From positions 1 through 52,518 of the forward strand of contig UQAW01000020.1 of assembly GCA_900539175.1 (NCBI GenBank): a stretch of 52,518 nt of DNA, given 5' to 3'. Both the position numbers and the translations under genes were made by a program. Numbering within the stretch: position 1 is the first letter of the stretch; the number at the start of each line of letters is the position of its first letter. The notes under the pieces were generated by a model. It saw only the letters and a list, made by a program, of their open reading frames with translations, had not been told where the DNA came from and searched no databases. Below, piece by piece: positions 33,894 through 42,456 of the stretch. This stretch comes from an uncultured Lachnospiraceae bacterium (GTDB lineage: Bacteria; Bacillota; Clostridia; Lachnospirales; Lachnospiraceae).

Positions 33894-34553
33894 ATGAAGA
33901 CAATTATTACAATCGGCAGACAATATGGAAGTGCCGGGCATCAGATTGGAAAAGCACTTGCTGACGAGTTGGGAATTCCGTATTATGATAAGGAGCTTTT
34001 GGAGCGCGCGGCGAAGGACAGCGGTATGTGTGAGGAATTGTTTGAAAATCATGACGAAAAACCGACGAACAGTTTCTTGTACTCGTTGGTTATGGATACC
34101 TATTCTTTCGGATATGCGGCAAGTTCACTGGCTGATATGCCGTTAAATCAGAAGGTGTTTCTGGCACAGTTTGATGCGATTAAAAAGATTGCAAAAGAAG
34201 GTCCCTGCGTTATGATCGGAAGGTGTGCCGACTACGCGCTGGCCGAAGACCCCAACTGTCTCAGCGTTTTTATTCATGCGGATCTGCAGTTTCGTATCCG
34301 GCGAATTGCAGCAAAATATGATTTGACAGATGCGAAGGCAAAAGATAGGATTGTTAAGACGGATAAGCGCCGTGCCAGTTATTACAACTATTATACAAGC
34401 AAAAAGTGGGGAGATATTGACAGTTATCACCTGAGTTTTGACAGTGGATTGCTGGGTGTTGACGGAACGGTTGAGATGATCAAAAAAGCAGTTGAGTGGA
34501 AAGAAAAATCTCAGAAAGAAAAGAAGATGATCTATGAAGTGACCTCTTATTAA
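33894..34553 (+). CDS. Cytidylate kinase-like family protein
   Basis: A 219-residue P-loop protein: ITIGRQYGSAGHQIGKALADELG at the start carries a degenerate Walker A (GRQYGSAGHQIG), followed by YYDKELLERAAKDSG and VMIGRCADYALAEDPNCLSVFIHADL, with KRRASYYNYYTSKKWGD near the end. This is the family often annotated cytidylate kinase-like, with many paralogues in Clostridia. It is separate from the CMP kinase Cmk, and its true substrate is not known. It has its own promoter and is followed by a strong terminator, so it forms a single-gene unit. Confidence 0.82.
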   Translation: MKTIITIGRQYGSAGHQIGKALADELGIPYYDKELLERAAKDSGMCEELFENHDEKPTNSFLYSLVMDTYSFGYAASSLADMPLNQKVFLAQFDAIKKIAKEGPCVMIGRCADYALAEDPNCLSVFIHADLQFRIRRIAAKYDLTDAKAKDRIVKTDKRRASYYNYYTSKKWGDIDSYHLSFDSGLLGVDGTVEMIKKAVEWKEKSQKEKKMIYEVTSY

Positions 34554-34565
34554 GCAGAAGAGCGT

Positions 34566-34631
34566 ATGGGCGGACGCATTCGAAAAGTGATCTGTTCTGG
34601 TACAGAGAACTTTTCGTAAGTGACCGCCCAT
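34566..34631. terminator. Two-tier bidirectional terminator hairpin
   Basis: Outer stem ATGGGCGG (34566-34573) with CCGCCCAT (34624-34631). Inner stem CGAAAAGT (34581-34588) with ACTTTTCG (34609-34616), continued past a tandem GA/GA mismatch by TCTGT/ACAGA. The right side runs into TGATTTTGT. It lies between the convergent kinase-like gene and ttcA and can serve both. Confidence 0.8.
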
Positions 34632-34639
34632 TGATTTTG

Positions 34640-35374
34640 TCAACGTCTGCGGGGAATACGTTCTGGCCATCCGCTGATTGCTCCGTTCTGGACTGCTGCG
34701 AACATCCGCTCTTTGACGCCGGGATTTTCCAGATTCAGCTGCCGGAGCAGATCCTTTACGTATTGTCGTTTGGTATAGCCGTCTGCCGGACAGGGGCTTT
34801 TGGCAACCGGAAGATTGTATTTGTGCTGAAATCCAATCACATCCGCCTCATCCACATACATCATGGGACGGATAACGGTCAGATCCATACGGTCCAGATA
34901 AGTGCGCGGAGAAAAAGAGTGGAACCTGCCCTCATAAATCAGGGACATCAGCATGGTTTCCACAATATCATCTTTATGGTGGGCGTAGGCAACTTTGTTG
35001 CAGCCCGCTTTTTTTATCGCTTCGTTCAAGGCACCTTTTCGCATCTTTGCGCAAAGGGAACAGGGATTGCTTTCCTTTCTCTCATCAAATACAATCTGTG
35101 CAATCTGAGTGTCAACAATGGTGTATGGTACATCCAGTTCTTCACATAAAGCACGGATCGGTTCCAGATTCAGATTCTGAAAGCCGAGATCGACAGTTAC
35201 AGCATGGATGGTAAATGGTTTCGGATAAAAACGCATCAGTCCATGCAGGGCATAAAGAAGCGTCAGACTGTCTTTGCCCCCGGATATGCCGATGGCTATT
35301 TTATCCCCTTCTTCAATCATCTGATATTCATCAACGGCTTTTCTTGTATAACTGAGCAATTGCTGTAATTTCAT
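34640..35374 (-). CDS. ttcA: TtcA-type tRNA 2-thiolation protein
   Basis: A 244-residue PP-loop ATPase of the TtcA/TtuA group. TtcA makes 2-thiocytidine at position 32 of certain tRNAs using an iron-sulfur cluster. The ATP-binding signature SGGKDS is at residues 31-36, the cluster cysteines are in NPCSLCAKMRKGAL, with a further cysteine in KSPCPADGYTKRQYVKDL, and AYAHHKDDIVETMLM is the usual helix. The length is short compared with the 310-residue E. coli TtcA but normal for Firmicutes. It is a lone minus-strand gene with its own promoter. Confidence 0.88.
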   Translation of the reverse strand: MKLQQLLSYTRKAVDEYQMIEEGDKIAIGISGGKDSLTLLYALHGLMRFYPKPFTIHAVTVDLGFQNLNLEPIRALCEELDVPYTIVDTQIAQIVFDERKESNPCSLCAKMRKGALNEAIKKAGCNKVAYAHHKDDIVETMLMSLIYEGRFHSFSPRTYLDRMDLTVIRPMMYVDEADVIGFQHKYNLPVAKSPCPADGYTKRQYVKDLLRQLNLENPGVKERMFAAVQNGAISGWPERIPRRR

Positions 35375-35404
35375 GGTTTATCCTCCTGTTTTTAGACAAT
35401 ACTC

Positions 35405-35433
35405 ATTATAAGGGATATTTTCCTGTTTGTAAA
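35405..35433 (-). promoter_or_regulatory. SigmaA promoter for ttcA
   Basis: On the minus strand, TTTACA (35433-35428), a 17-base spacer and TATAAT (35410-35405). The first three bases of the -35 box coincide with the left end of the 41-bp palindromic repeat (copy 2), so the repeat sits immediately upstream of this promoter. Confidence 0.75.
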
Positions 35434-35471
35434 TGGACATGTCTGCTGGCACAGACATCACGATTCATGAA
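35431..35471 (+). repeat. 41-bp imperfect palindromic repeat, copy 2
   Basis: The copy begins AAATGGACATGTCTGC and contains ATGTCTG-CTGGCA-CAGACAT followed by CACGATTCATGAA. It matches the reverse complement of copy 3 at 33 of 41 positions. It is located between the divergent ttcA and AI-2E-type genes. Confidence 0.8.
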
Positions 35472-35492
35472 TTTTTACAGGAGTGTTGTCAG

Positions 35493-36782
35493 ATGGGACG
35501 AGAAGAATGGAAACATTACATTCGGTTGGGAATTACCGCATTTTGTGTGATTGCAGCCGGTATCATATTTTACTTTATTCTATTTCACGTGGATCTGTTA
35601 AAACGCGGGTGGTGTGGAATGGAAAAAATTTTACGGCCGTTGATTTATGGAGGAGTATTGGCGTATCTGTTTCGGCCGGCAGCCAGTTTTTTAGAACGGG
35701 TGTGCCTGTACTTGCTGAAGAAAGGCCGGGTAACTATAACAACAAAGAAGAAAAAATGTCTGCGCCTTATATGTGTACTGCTCAATTTATGTCTGGTGCT
35801 GCTGCTTACTTATGGCTTGCTGGCGATGCTGATACCGCAGCTTCTTACCAGTATTCAGAGTCTTGTAAAAGATTTTCCGGCTTATTTCGAGAATATCCGT
35901 GTGTGGAGTTCCAGGTTTTTAAAAAACAACCCCGAGATGGAAGCATCTGTCAATCTGTTTCTGGATCAATATTCCGATAAAATGTACCAGTGGCTTTCGG
36001 GGGATTTCATGCCGGGTCTGGATGAAATTTTACGGGAATTGTCTGTGGGAATTATAGGAATTATGGCATTTTTTAAGAATCTGATTCTGGGAACCATTAT
36101 ATCGATCTATATTCTGTACAGCAGGGAGAGCCTGGCCGCAAATGCGAAAAAAGCACTGTACGCATGTGTGGAAATCAGTCAGGCCTCTCAGATCATAAAG
36201 AATGTACAGTATATAGACCGTATGTTCAGCGGCTATCTGGCGGGAATGCTTCTGGATTCCGTAAATATCGGAATCATGTGTTATATCGGTACAAATCTGC
36301 TGAATATGCCCTATGCGTTGCTGGTCAGCGCAGTGGTTGCCGTAACCAACATGATTCCGTTTTTTGGTCCCTATCTTGGCGGTATTCCGAGTACGATTTT
36401 GATTTTTTTGGTTAATCCCTGGCAGGCACTCTACTTTGTACTTTTTCTTTTTGTTCTGCAGCAGATTGACGGGAACTTTATAGCTCCCAAAATCCTGGGC
36501 GAAACGACAGGGCTTACCGGCTTTATGGTGGTTGTGGCAATTATTCTGGGAGGCGGTTTTTTCGGAATCACCGGTATGGTGTTAGGAGTTCCTGTTTGTG
36601 CGGTATTATGCACGATTATCAAAAATCATGTGGAGGGAAGACTGGCAGAAAAGAGTCTGCCGATTCAACAGAAGTTTTACATGGATATGGATCATATTGA
36701 TACAAGAACTCATAAAACAGTTCCGAGAGAGGGGAGGGAAATTGAACCGAAGGAAGTGTTCCGCTACCATAAATCTTTGTGA
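35493..36782 (+). CDS. AI-2E family transporter-like permease, first paralogue
   Basis: A 429-residue membrane protein with seven to eight hydrophobic segments. The order is typical of the AI-2E/YdiK/TqsA superfamily: a pair of helices near the N-terminus (LGITAFCVIAAGIIFYFILF), a long amphipathic stretch (about 125-190), and C-terminal helices with MIPFFGPYLGGIPS, LQQIDGNFIAPKILG and GGGFFGITGMVLGVPV. Members export autoinducer-2 or act as Na+/H+ antiporters; the substrate here is open. ATG 35493 follows ACAGGAG. The frame extends upstream through the palindromic repeat to 35433, which is not counted. It ends in a charged cytoplasmic tail. Confidence 0.87.
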   Translation: MGREEWKHYIRLGITAFCVIAAGIIFYFILFHVDLLKRGWCGMEKILRPLIYGGVLAYLFRPAASFLERVCLYLLKKGRVTITTKKKKCLRLICVLLNLCLVLLLTYGLLAMLIPQLLTSIQSLVKDFPAYFENIRVWSSRFLKNNPEMEASVNLFLDQYSDKMYQWLSGDFMPGLDEILRELSVGIIGIMAFFKNLILGTIISIYILYSRESLAANAKKALYACVEISQASQIIKNVQYIDRMFSGYLAGMLLDSVNIGIMCYIGTNLLNMPYALLVSAVVAVTNMIPFFGPYLGGIPSTILIFLVNPWQALYFVLFLFVLQQIDGNFIAPKILGETTGLTGFMVVVAIILGGGFFGITGMVLGVPVCAVLCTIIKNHVEGRLAEKSLPIQQKFYMDMDHIDTRTHKTVPREGREIEPKEVFRYHKSL

Positions 36783-36798
36783 AATTTCCGGTATCTGT

Positions 36799-36827
36799 TT
36801 GTATCTGATCTAATTTTGTGATATGAT
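36799..36827 (+). promoter_or_regulatory. SigmaA promoter for the second AI-2E-type gene
   Basis: TTGTAT (36799-36804), a 17-base spacer and TATGAT (36822-36827). It lies in the 75-base gap between the two paralogous permease genes, so the second copy can be expressed separately. Confidence 0.65.
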
Positions 36828-36857
36828 TATTTTATCTATCGAATTGGAGCGTATAAC

Positions 36858-38240
36858 ATGAAATTTCATCGTAATAATAAGTATCTATATTGGGGGGTTA
36901 CTGCATTTTCTGTTGGTGCCGCCTGTATGCTGTTTTATTTTGCAATTTTTCATATGGACAGTCTGAAAGGCGGGATCAGCAGGTTCCTGTCTATTTTGAT
37001 GCCGTTGATCTATGGAGCGGTGATGGCATATCTGTTCAGCCCGGTTGTTAATTTTCTGGAAAATCAGGTTGTGCTTCGGGTGATGAAGCGCTTTAAGAGG
37101 ACGGTTTCAGAGCGTTTTCGAAAAGTTGTACGTATGATCTGTGTTCTTCTTACAATCTGTCTGGTGCTTCTTTGCATCTATGCATTGCTTGCGATGCTGA
37201 TACCGGAAATTCTGAACAGTATTATCAATATTATTGATAACTTTCCGAGGTACATTGATAACATTCAAAGTTGGACGACAAAGATATTGAAAGATAATTC
37301 TGCACTTGCGGAATCGATCAATGAACTTTTTAACAAATATTTTGTAAAGGCAGAACATTGGCTGACCAATGATATGCTTCCGCAGTTAAACAGTCTGATC
37401 AAGAATTTTTCTCTGGGATTGATCGGAGTTGTGGCATTTCTCAAGAATCTGGTTCTTGGGTTTATCATTTCTGTCTACATTTTGTACAGTAAGGAAACAT
37501 TAATCGGAAATGCAAAAAAGGGGCTGTATGCGCTTTTTCGTGCGGAGACTGCGAATCAGATTATCAAGGATGTTCAGTATATAGATAATGCATTCGGCGG
37601 TTTTCTTGTCGGAAGGATTGTAGATTCTGCAATTATCGGAGTGTTGTGCTATATCGGAACTTCTTTTCTGGATATGCCGTACGCATTGCTGATCAGTGTG
37701 ATTGTCGGTGTAACAAATGTAATTCCGTATTTCGGACCATTCATGGGCGCAATTCCCAGTGCTGTCCTGATTTTTATGGTCAGCCCGATGCAGGCAGTGT
37801 ATTTTGTGATATTTATTCTGGTTTTGCAGCAGTTTGACGGCAATATTCTGGGGCCGATGATCTTGAGGGGGGTTACAGGACTGACCAGTTTTCTGGTGGT
37901 GGTATCTATTATCCTGGGGGGCGGACTATTTGGGGTTGTAGGTATGATTGTAAGCGTTCCGGTTTGTATGGTTGTCTGTACGATTGTACGGAATTATCTG
38001 GATGAAAGACTGGAAGAGAAAAAAATGTGCTCAGATAAGGAATATTATACCAATATTGACCATATTGATGCGAAGACTTACAGGCAGGTAAAAACAGATA
38101 AGCGGGAGATTGACGCAAGCGAGGTATTTCAGTTTAAGAAACGGAGAAACCAGGCGGGGCCAGAAGCGGCGGAAGCAGAAAAACCTGAAATTTTGGAAGA
38201 TGTGCAGGAGACACAGACGTATTTTCAAAAGAAGGAGTGA
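36858..38240 (+). CDS. AI-2E family transporter-like permease, second paralogue
   Basis: A 460-residue paralogue of the preceding protein, clearly similar along its length: YWGVTAFSVGAACMLFYFAIF at the start, VIPYFGPFMGAIPSAVLIF, LQQFDGNILGPMILRG and GGLFGVVGMIVSVPVCMVV. Both proteins share the cytoplasmic tail pattern MDHIDTRTHKTVPREGREIE / IDHIDAKTYRQVKTDKREID followed by (E/S)EVF. This copy adds about 25 acidic residues after that tail. The tail conservation suggests a cytoplasmic contact common to both. It is followed after nine bases by a small unknown gene. Confidence 0.87.
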   Translation: MKFHRNNKYLYWGVTAFSVGAACMLFYFAIFHMDSLKGGISRFLSILMPLIYGAVMAYLFSPVVNFLENQVVLRVMKRFKRTVSERFRKVVRMICVLLTICLVLLCIYALLAMLIPEILNSIINIIDNFPRYIDNIQSWTTKILKDNSALAESINELFNKYFVKAEHWLTNDMLPQLNSLIKNFSLGLIGVVAFLKNLVLGFIISVYILYSKETLIGNAKKGLYALFRAETANQIIKDVQYIDNAFGGFLVGRIVDSAIIGVLCYIGTSFLDMPYALLISVIVGVTNVIPYFGPFMGAIPSAVLIFMVSPMQAVYFVIFILVLQQFDGNILGPMILRGVTGLTSFLVVVSIILGGGLFGVVGMIVSVPVCMVVCTIVRNYLDERLEEKKMCSDKEYYTNIDHIDAKTYRQVKTDKREIDASEVFQFKKRRNQAGPEAAEAEKPEILEDVQETQTYFQKKE

Positions 38241-38249
38241 GACGAAACG

Positions 38250-38498
38250 ATGGGACAGGAACGTTTACGGAAAGTCCGGAAGATATTGTTGGAAAAGGGG
38301 CTGGAGTATACATATACCGAAGAGGACGGATGTGCCAGTATAGATTTTTTGCATCGCGGTTTATCCTATCATATTTGGGAGTACGCAGATGAGAAAGAGC
38401 CCTGCGGTGTGGAGACCAATCTTTTTCATGCAGGCCGTTCAGAAGAAATTGAAGGAGATTATGACACCATTTTGTCAGATGAGATTCGACAGTGGTGA
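38250..38498 (+). CDS. Small acidic protein of unknown function
   Basis: An 82-residue soluble protein: MGQERLRKVRKILLEKGLEY, then YTEEDGCASIDFLHRGLSYHIWEY and NLFHAGRSEEIEGDYDTIL. It looks like one helix followed by a small beta sheet. ATG 38250 has AAGGAG about 16 bases upstream. It lies nine bases after the permease gene and 13 bases before birA, so it is part of that transcript. I do not recognise a named family. Confidence 0.65.
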   Translation: MGQERLRKVRKILLEKGLEYTYTEEDGCASIDFLHRGLSYHIWEYADEKEPCGVETNLFHAGRSEEIEGDYDTILSDEIRQW

Positions 38499-38511
38499 AG
38501 GAGATGATTCG

Positions 38512-39480
38512 ATGTCAGTAAAAACAAAGGTACTTCAAGTGCTGGAATCCAACAGGAACCGGCCGGTATCAGGACAGGAACTGGCGGATACGCTTGGAGT
38601 TACCCGCACGGCTGTCTGGAAAGCAGTAAAATCTCTTCAGGAGGAAGGTTATACCATCTCCGCAGTAACGAAAGTCGGTTATTGTCTGGAGGCGGAGAAT
38701 GATATCCTCTCGGCAGAAGCAATCCGTCTCCACTTGCCCGGAAAACTTCGGACCTTGCCGATCGAGGTACTGAAGACTGTGGATTCTACAAATTCTTATG
38801 CTAAAAAAAGGATGATAGACGGGGCGTCACATGGTACCATAATTCTTTCGGAGGAACAGACCAAAGGAAGAGGAAGATATGGGAAATCATTCTTTTCTCC
38901 GGCAGGAACAGGAATATATCTGAGTCTGATTTTAAAGCCGGAACAAAATCTCAGACAGGTTCTGCCGATTACGATTGCCGCAGCGGTCGCAGTTACCCGT
39001 GTTGTTGAAAATTACACGGATACAGCGGTAACAATCAAATGGGTGAATGATATCTATGCGGACGGCAAAAAAATATGCGGGATACTGACAGAAGCCATGA
39101 CGGACTTTGAAAGCGGTATGGTGGAAGGGGTTGTGTTGGGAATTGGAGTGAATATCAAGACAGAGCCAGAAGCATTTCCAGGGGACTTGAAGGGGCTTGC
39201 AGGTTCTTTATTTCCAAGGGAGATTACCAGAAATCAGATAGTTGCCGAAATCATAATAGAATTCCTTAAACTTTACAGGAGACTGGATTCTCCAAAGCTT
39301 GTGGAAGAATATAAATCCCGCTCCTGTGTGATCGGAGAGAAGGTTGCCTGGATTTGGGAAGAATGCCTGTGCGAGGGGATTGCCGAGGATATTGATGGGG
39401 CTGGAAATCTTGTGATACGTATGCAGGATGGAACCCGGCATCTTCTGAATGCCGGAGAGATATCGATTCGTAAAAGCTAA
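38512..39480 (+). CDS. birA: Bifunctional biotin-protein ligase / biotin repressor
   Basis: A 322-residue protein: an N-terminal winged helix (about 5-65: NRPVSGQELADTLGVTRTAVW and VKSLQEEGYTISAVTKVGY, in parts), the ligase core with VDSTNSYAK, EEQTKGRGRYGKSFFSPAG (biotinyl-AMP loop), TIKWVNDIYADGKKICGIL and VVLGIGVNI, and the C-terminal SH3-like domain. It attaches biotin to carboxylase subunits and, with its DNA-binding domain, can repress biotin genes. ATG 38512 follows AAGGAG by eight bases; the open frame upstream overlaps the previous gene. Confidence 0.95.
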   Translation: MSVKTKVLQVLESNRNRPVSGQELADTLGVTRTAVWKAVKSLQEEGYTISAVTKVGYCLEAENDILSAEAIRLHLPGKLRTLPIEVLKTVDSTNSYAKKRMIDGASHGTIILSEEQTKGRGRYGKSFFSPAGTGIYLSLILKPEQNLRQVLPITIAAAVAVTRVVENYTDTAVTIKWVNDIYADGKKICGILTEAMTDFESGMVEGVVLGIGVNIKTEPEAFPGDLKGLAGSLFPREITRNQIVAEIIIEFLKLYRRLDSPKLVEEYKSRSCVIGEKVAWIWEECLCEGIAEDIDGAGNLVIRMQDGTRHLLNAGEISIRKS

Positions 39481-39578
39481 ATGAAAAATAAAAATATATC
39501 TGAATGCGGCTTTTCTTATTTCGTAAAAAATCAACATGAATCAAAGATTTTTAATATTTCAACTTTTTTTCTCAGCGG

Positions 39579-39584
39579 TATAAT
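39579..39584 (+). promoter_or_regulatory. -10 element of the malE-malF-malG promoter
   Basis: A perfect TATAAT lies 67 bases before malE in a 171-base intergenic region. The best -35 at suitable spacing is a weak TTTCAA (39557-39562, spacer 16). A weak -35 fits a promoter that depends on activation, but no activator site is recognised. Confidence 0.55.
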
Positions 39585-39614
39585 TTAACTTGTAAAGAAC
39601 AAAGCCTAATAAAG

Positions 39615-39628
39615 GGAAACCGTTAGGA
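39615..39628 (+). promoter_or_regulatory. Possible catabolite-response (cre)-like site
   Basis: GGAAACCGTTAGGA matches 11 of 14 positions of the cre consensus TGWAARCGYTWNCA, with the central CG conserved but the first base, the R and one C wrong. It lies about 25 bases downstream of the expected transcript start, a position where CcpA would block elongation. The match is imperfect. Confidence 0.25.
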
Positions 39629-39651
39629 AAATATAAGGAGGAATTCAAGAA

Positions 39652-40971
39652 ATGAAGAGAAAAGTAATTTCAGTTTTTTTGGCAGCGGCGATGGCTGCAG
39701 GCATGTTAGCAGGATGTGGAAATGATGACAGCGCAAGTACATCAAAATCTAATAAAACAGATTCATCTTCTGCAAAGAGTGAGTCTTCATCTTCCGCAAC
39801 ATCAGAGAGCAAAACAGATGAGGAAGAGATCAAAGCAACCCTGACTGTATGGGGACCATCTGAGGATCAGGCATCCGAGAGCGGCGAGTGGCTGCAGACG
39901 ATGTGTAATCAGTTCAATGAAGAGCATCCGAACTGGGATCTTACCTTTGAGTATGGAGTATGCCCAGAAGGTGAAGCAAAAGCAACTGTAACACAGGATG
40001 TTGAGGGCGCTGCTGATGTTTATATGTTTGCAAATGACAACCTGCCGGATTTGATTTCTGCAAATGCTATTGCTAAACTGGGTGGCAAAACAGCAGAGAA
40101 TGTTCAGAATACAAACTCTAAGGAAATCGTGGATTCTGTATCTGTAGACGGTAATATCTACGGTGTTCCGTTTACAACAAACACATGGTTTATGTACTAT
40201 GACAAATCAGTATTTACCGAGGATGATATTAAGAATCTGGATACGATGTTTGAAAAAGGGAAAGTTTCCTTCAAACTTGCAGATTCTTGGTATGTGGCTT
40301 CTTTCTATGTAGCAAACGGATGTACTCTGTTTGGTGAAGATGGAACAGATGAGGCGGCAGGTATTGATTTCTCTGGTGATAAGGGAACACAGGTTACCGA
40401 TTATCTGGTAGATATGGTTGCAAATCCGAATTTTGTACTTGATGATGCTGGTGCAGGACTTTCCGGACTGCGTGATGGTTCTGTAAATGCAATTGTTTCT
40501 GGTTCCTGGGATGCAGCAGCAGTAAAAGAAGCTCTTGGTGACAATTATGGTGTAGCACAGCTTCCGACAATTACAATCAACGGTGAAGAGAAACAGTTGA
40601 AATCTTTCGCTGGTTCTAAAGCAATTGGTATTAATCCGAATTGTGAATATCCACAGGTAGCAGTAGCTCTGGCTGATTATCTTGGAAGCGCAGAGGCACA
40701 GAAATCTCATTATGAGCTGAGAAACGTAATTCCTTGTAATGAAGAACTTCTGGCAGAAGATGCATTCAAAAATGATGCTCTTGTTAAAGCACAGAACGAT
40801 ACATTTAACAATACTTCTATTATTCAGCCGTTCGTTTCAGCTATGAATAATTATTGGACACCGGCAGAGAACTTTGGTAAATCTCTTATTAATAAAGAAG
40901 TTACTCATGACAATGCTGCTGCCATGACAGAGCAGTTCAACACAAGTATGAATACTTCAGCTGTAGAGTAA
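39652..40971 (+). CDS. malE: Maltose/maltodextrin-type ABC transporter substrate-binding lipoprotein
   Basis: A 439-residue extracytoplasmic binding protein. The signal peptide MKRKVISVFLAAAMAAGMLA ends at a lipobox LAGC with the lipidated C22, followed by a Ser/Lys/Asp/Glu-rich linker to about residue 60. The mature part has the MalE-type fold: LTVWGPSEDQ, ADVYMFANDNLPDLISANAI, NIYGVPFTTNTWFMYYDKSV and a C-terminal region with IQPFVSAMNNYWTPAENFGKSL. The aromatic residues fit a malto-oligosaccharide site. It precedes two permease genes and has a strong AAGGAGG site. Confidence 0.9.
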   Translation: MKRKVISVFLAAAMAAGMLAGCGNDDSASTSKSNKTDSSSAKSESSSSATSESKTDEEEIKATLTVWGPSEDQASESGEWLQTMCNQFNEEHPNWDLTFEYGVCPEGEAKATVTQDVEGAADVYMFANDNLPDLISANAIAKLGGKTAENVQNTNSKEIVDSVSVDGNIYGVPFTTNTWFMYYDKSVFTEDDIKNLDTMFEKGKVSFKLADSWYVASFYVANGCTLFGEDGTDEAAGIDFSGDKGTQVTDYLVDMVANPNFVLDDAGAGLSGLRDGSVNAIVSGSWDAAAVKEALGDNYGVAQLPTITINGEEKQLKSFAGSKAIGINPNCEYPQVAVALADYLGSAEAQKSHYELRNVIPCNEELLAEDAFKNDALVKAQNDTFNNTSIIQPFVSAMNNYWTPAENFGKSLINKEVTHDNAAAMTEQFNTSMNTSAVE

Positions 40972-41021
40972 TCGACAGCAAAGGAATCAGCAGATAAGTA
41001 AATATAGATACCATTGATTGC

Positions 41022-41059
41022 ACAGGCATTGTCAGAGATTCTATTTTGGCAATGCCTGT
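41022..41059 (+). promoter_or_regulatory. Inter-cistronic hairpin between malE and malF
   Basis: ACAGGCATTGTC (41022-41033) pairs with GGCAATGCCTGT (41048-41059) with one G-T wobble, giving a 12-bp stem and a 14-base loop. No T run follows, so it is not a full terminator. It could protect the malE message 3' end or attenuate malFG, as repeats do in the enterobacterial malE-malF gap. Confidence 0.65.
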
Positions 41060-41079
41060 AATTCGGAAAGGAAAAGAGC

Positions 41080-42456
41080 ATGGCTAACCTCATCAAAAAG
41101 CGTGTCAAGGAGTTTGACACCCCCTATACAGTTCGTGCGGCAGCAAAAGAAGGAAATGCCGTAACAAGACTTTCCATGCTGATTATGGGATTGGGAAATC
41201 TGGTTCACAAGCAGATCATAAAGGGTTTACTTTATTTGGCGATTGAAGTTGCCTATATTCTGTTTATGGTTCGGAGCGGAATTACCAATATTCAGCATCT
41301 GATTACCCTGGGCGGTCAGCCGCAGGAAGAAGTATGGAATGAAGCAAAAGGAATTTATGAGTACACTGGCGGAGATATGACAATTTTATTCCTGCTTTAT
41401 GGAATTGCTACCTTGTTTGTAACAGCAGCATTTCTTATTGCCTGGCATGCAAATGTGAAAAGTGCTTATGAAGTGGAGTGCAGGGCAAAGAACGGAAAAC
41501 ATATCAATAATCTGAAAGAAGATATTGCAGCTCTGTTCGATAAAAAACTTCACTGGACATTGTTGACACCTCCGTGGGCCGGAATCATTGTGTTTACAAT
41601 TCTGCCATTGATATTTATGATCTGCATGGCATTTACCAGCTACAGCAAGGTAGATGATCATCTTACCCTTTTTAATTGGGTTGGATTTAAGAACTTCGGT
41701 ACGGTTCTTGGAATGGGTAACTCTATCGGCAAGACTTTCTGGTCCGTCCTTTCCTGGACGTTGATCTGGGCTGTATTTGCCACTTTCCTGAATTATATTC
41801 TGGGTATGATTCTGGCGATTGTGATTAACAGAAAGACTACAAGAGTCAAAGGATTCTGGAGATTCTGTTTTATGCTTTCGGCAGCGATCCCGCAGTTTGT
41901 GTCACTTCTTCTGATGCGTACAATGTTAAAAGATAACGGGTTGATTAATGTACTGCTTCAGAATGCCGGACTGATTGACAGTCCATTGCCATTTTTGACG
42001 GATGCCACATGGGCAAGGGTGACAGTAATTGTTATTAACCTTTGGATTGGTATTCCGTTTACCATGATGCAGGTAACAGGTATTCTCCAGAATATTCCGG
42101 GAGAATTATATGAGGCTGCAAAAGTAGACGGTGCAGGTCCTGTGACCATTTTCTTTAAAATTACATTGCCGTACATGCTGTTTGTGACAACACCATATCT
42201 GATCACAACATTTACTGGAAACATCAACAACTTTAACGTTATCTTCCTGCTTACCAATGGTGCGCCGGTTCCGGTCGGATCAACTGCAGGAAAGACCGAT
42301 CTTCTGGTTACATGGTTGTACAAGTTGACCGTAGATCAACAGTATTACAATGTAGGTGCTGTTGTCGGTATTTTGACATTCGTCATTCTGGCAATTGTAT
42401 CTTTGGTTACTTACCGGAATACCGGATCTTATAAGAACGAGGAGGGATTCCAATAA
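41080..42456 (+). CDS. malF: Maltose-type ABC transporter permease MalF
   Basis: A 458-residue inner-membrane permease. An N-terminal extension with two extra helices (about 45-65 and 100-125) separated by a soluble loop precedes the six-helix core. The EAA loop that docks the ATPase is at about 345: EAAKVDGAGPVTIFFKITLP. The segment GNINNFNVIFLLTNGAPVP near the C-terminus is characteristic of MalF. No ATPase gene is present in the window, so a shared multi-sugar ATPase encoded elsewhere is likely. Its TAA overlaps the malG ATG by one base. Confidence 0.92.
   Translation: MANLIKKRVKEFDTPYTVRAAAKEGNAVTRLSMLIMGLGNLVHKQIIKGLLYLAIEVAYILFMVRSGITNIQHLITLGGQPQEEVWNEAKGIYEYTGGDMTILFLLYGIATLFVTAAFLIAWHANVKSAYEVECRAKNGKHINNLKEDIAALFDKKLHWTLLTPPWAGIIVFTILPLIFMICMAFTSYSKVDDHLTLFNWVGFKNFGTVLGMGNSIGKTFWSVLSWTLIWAVFATFLNYILGMILAIVINRKTTRVKGFWRFCFMLSAAIPQFVSLLLMRTMLKDNGLINVLLQNAGLIDSPLPFLTDATWARVTVIVINLWIGIPFTMMQVTGILQNIPGELYEAAKVDGAGPVTIFFKITLPYMLFVTTPYLITTFTGNINNFNVIFLLTNGAPVPVGSTAGKTDLLVTWLYKLTVDQQYYNVGAVVGILTFVILAIVSLVTYRNTGSYKNEEGFQ

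Noticed and set aside
35433..35492. N-terminal extension of the first AI-2E-type permease
   Set aside because: ACAGGAG is positioned for ATG 35493, and the resulting start aligns with that of the downstream paralogue.
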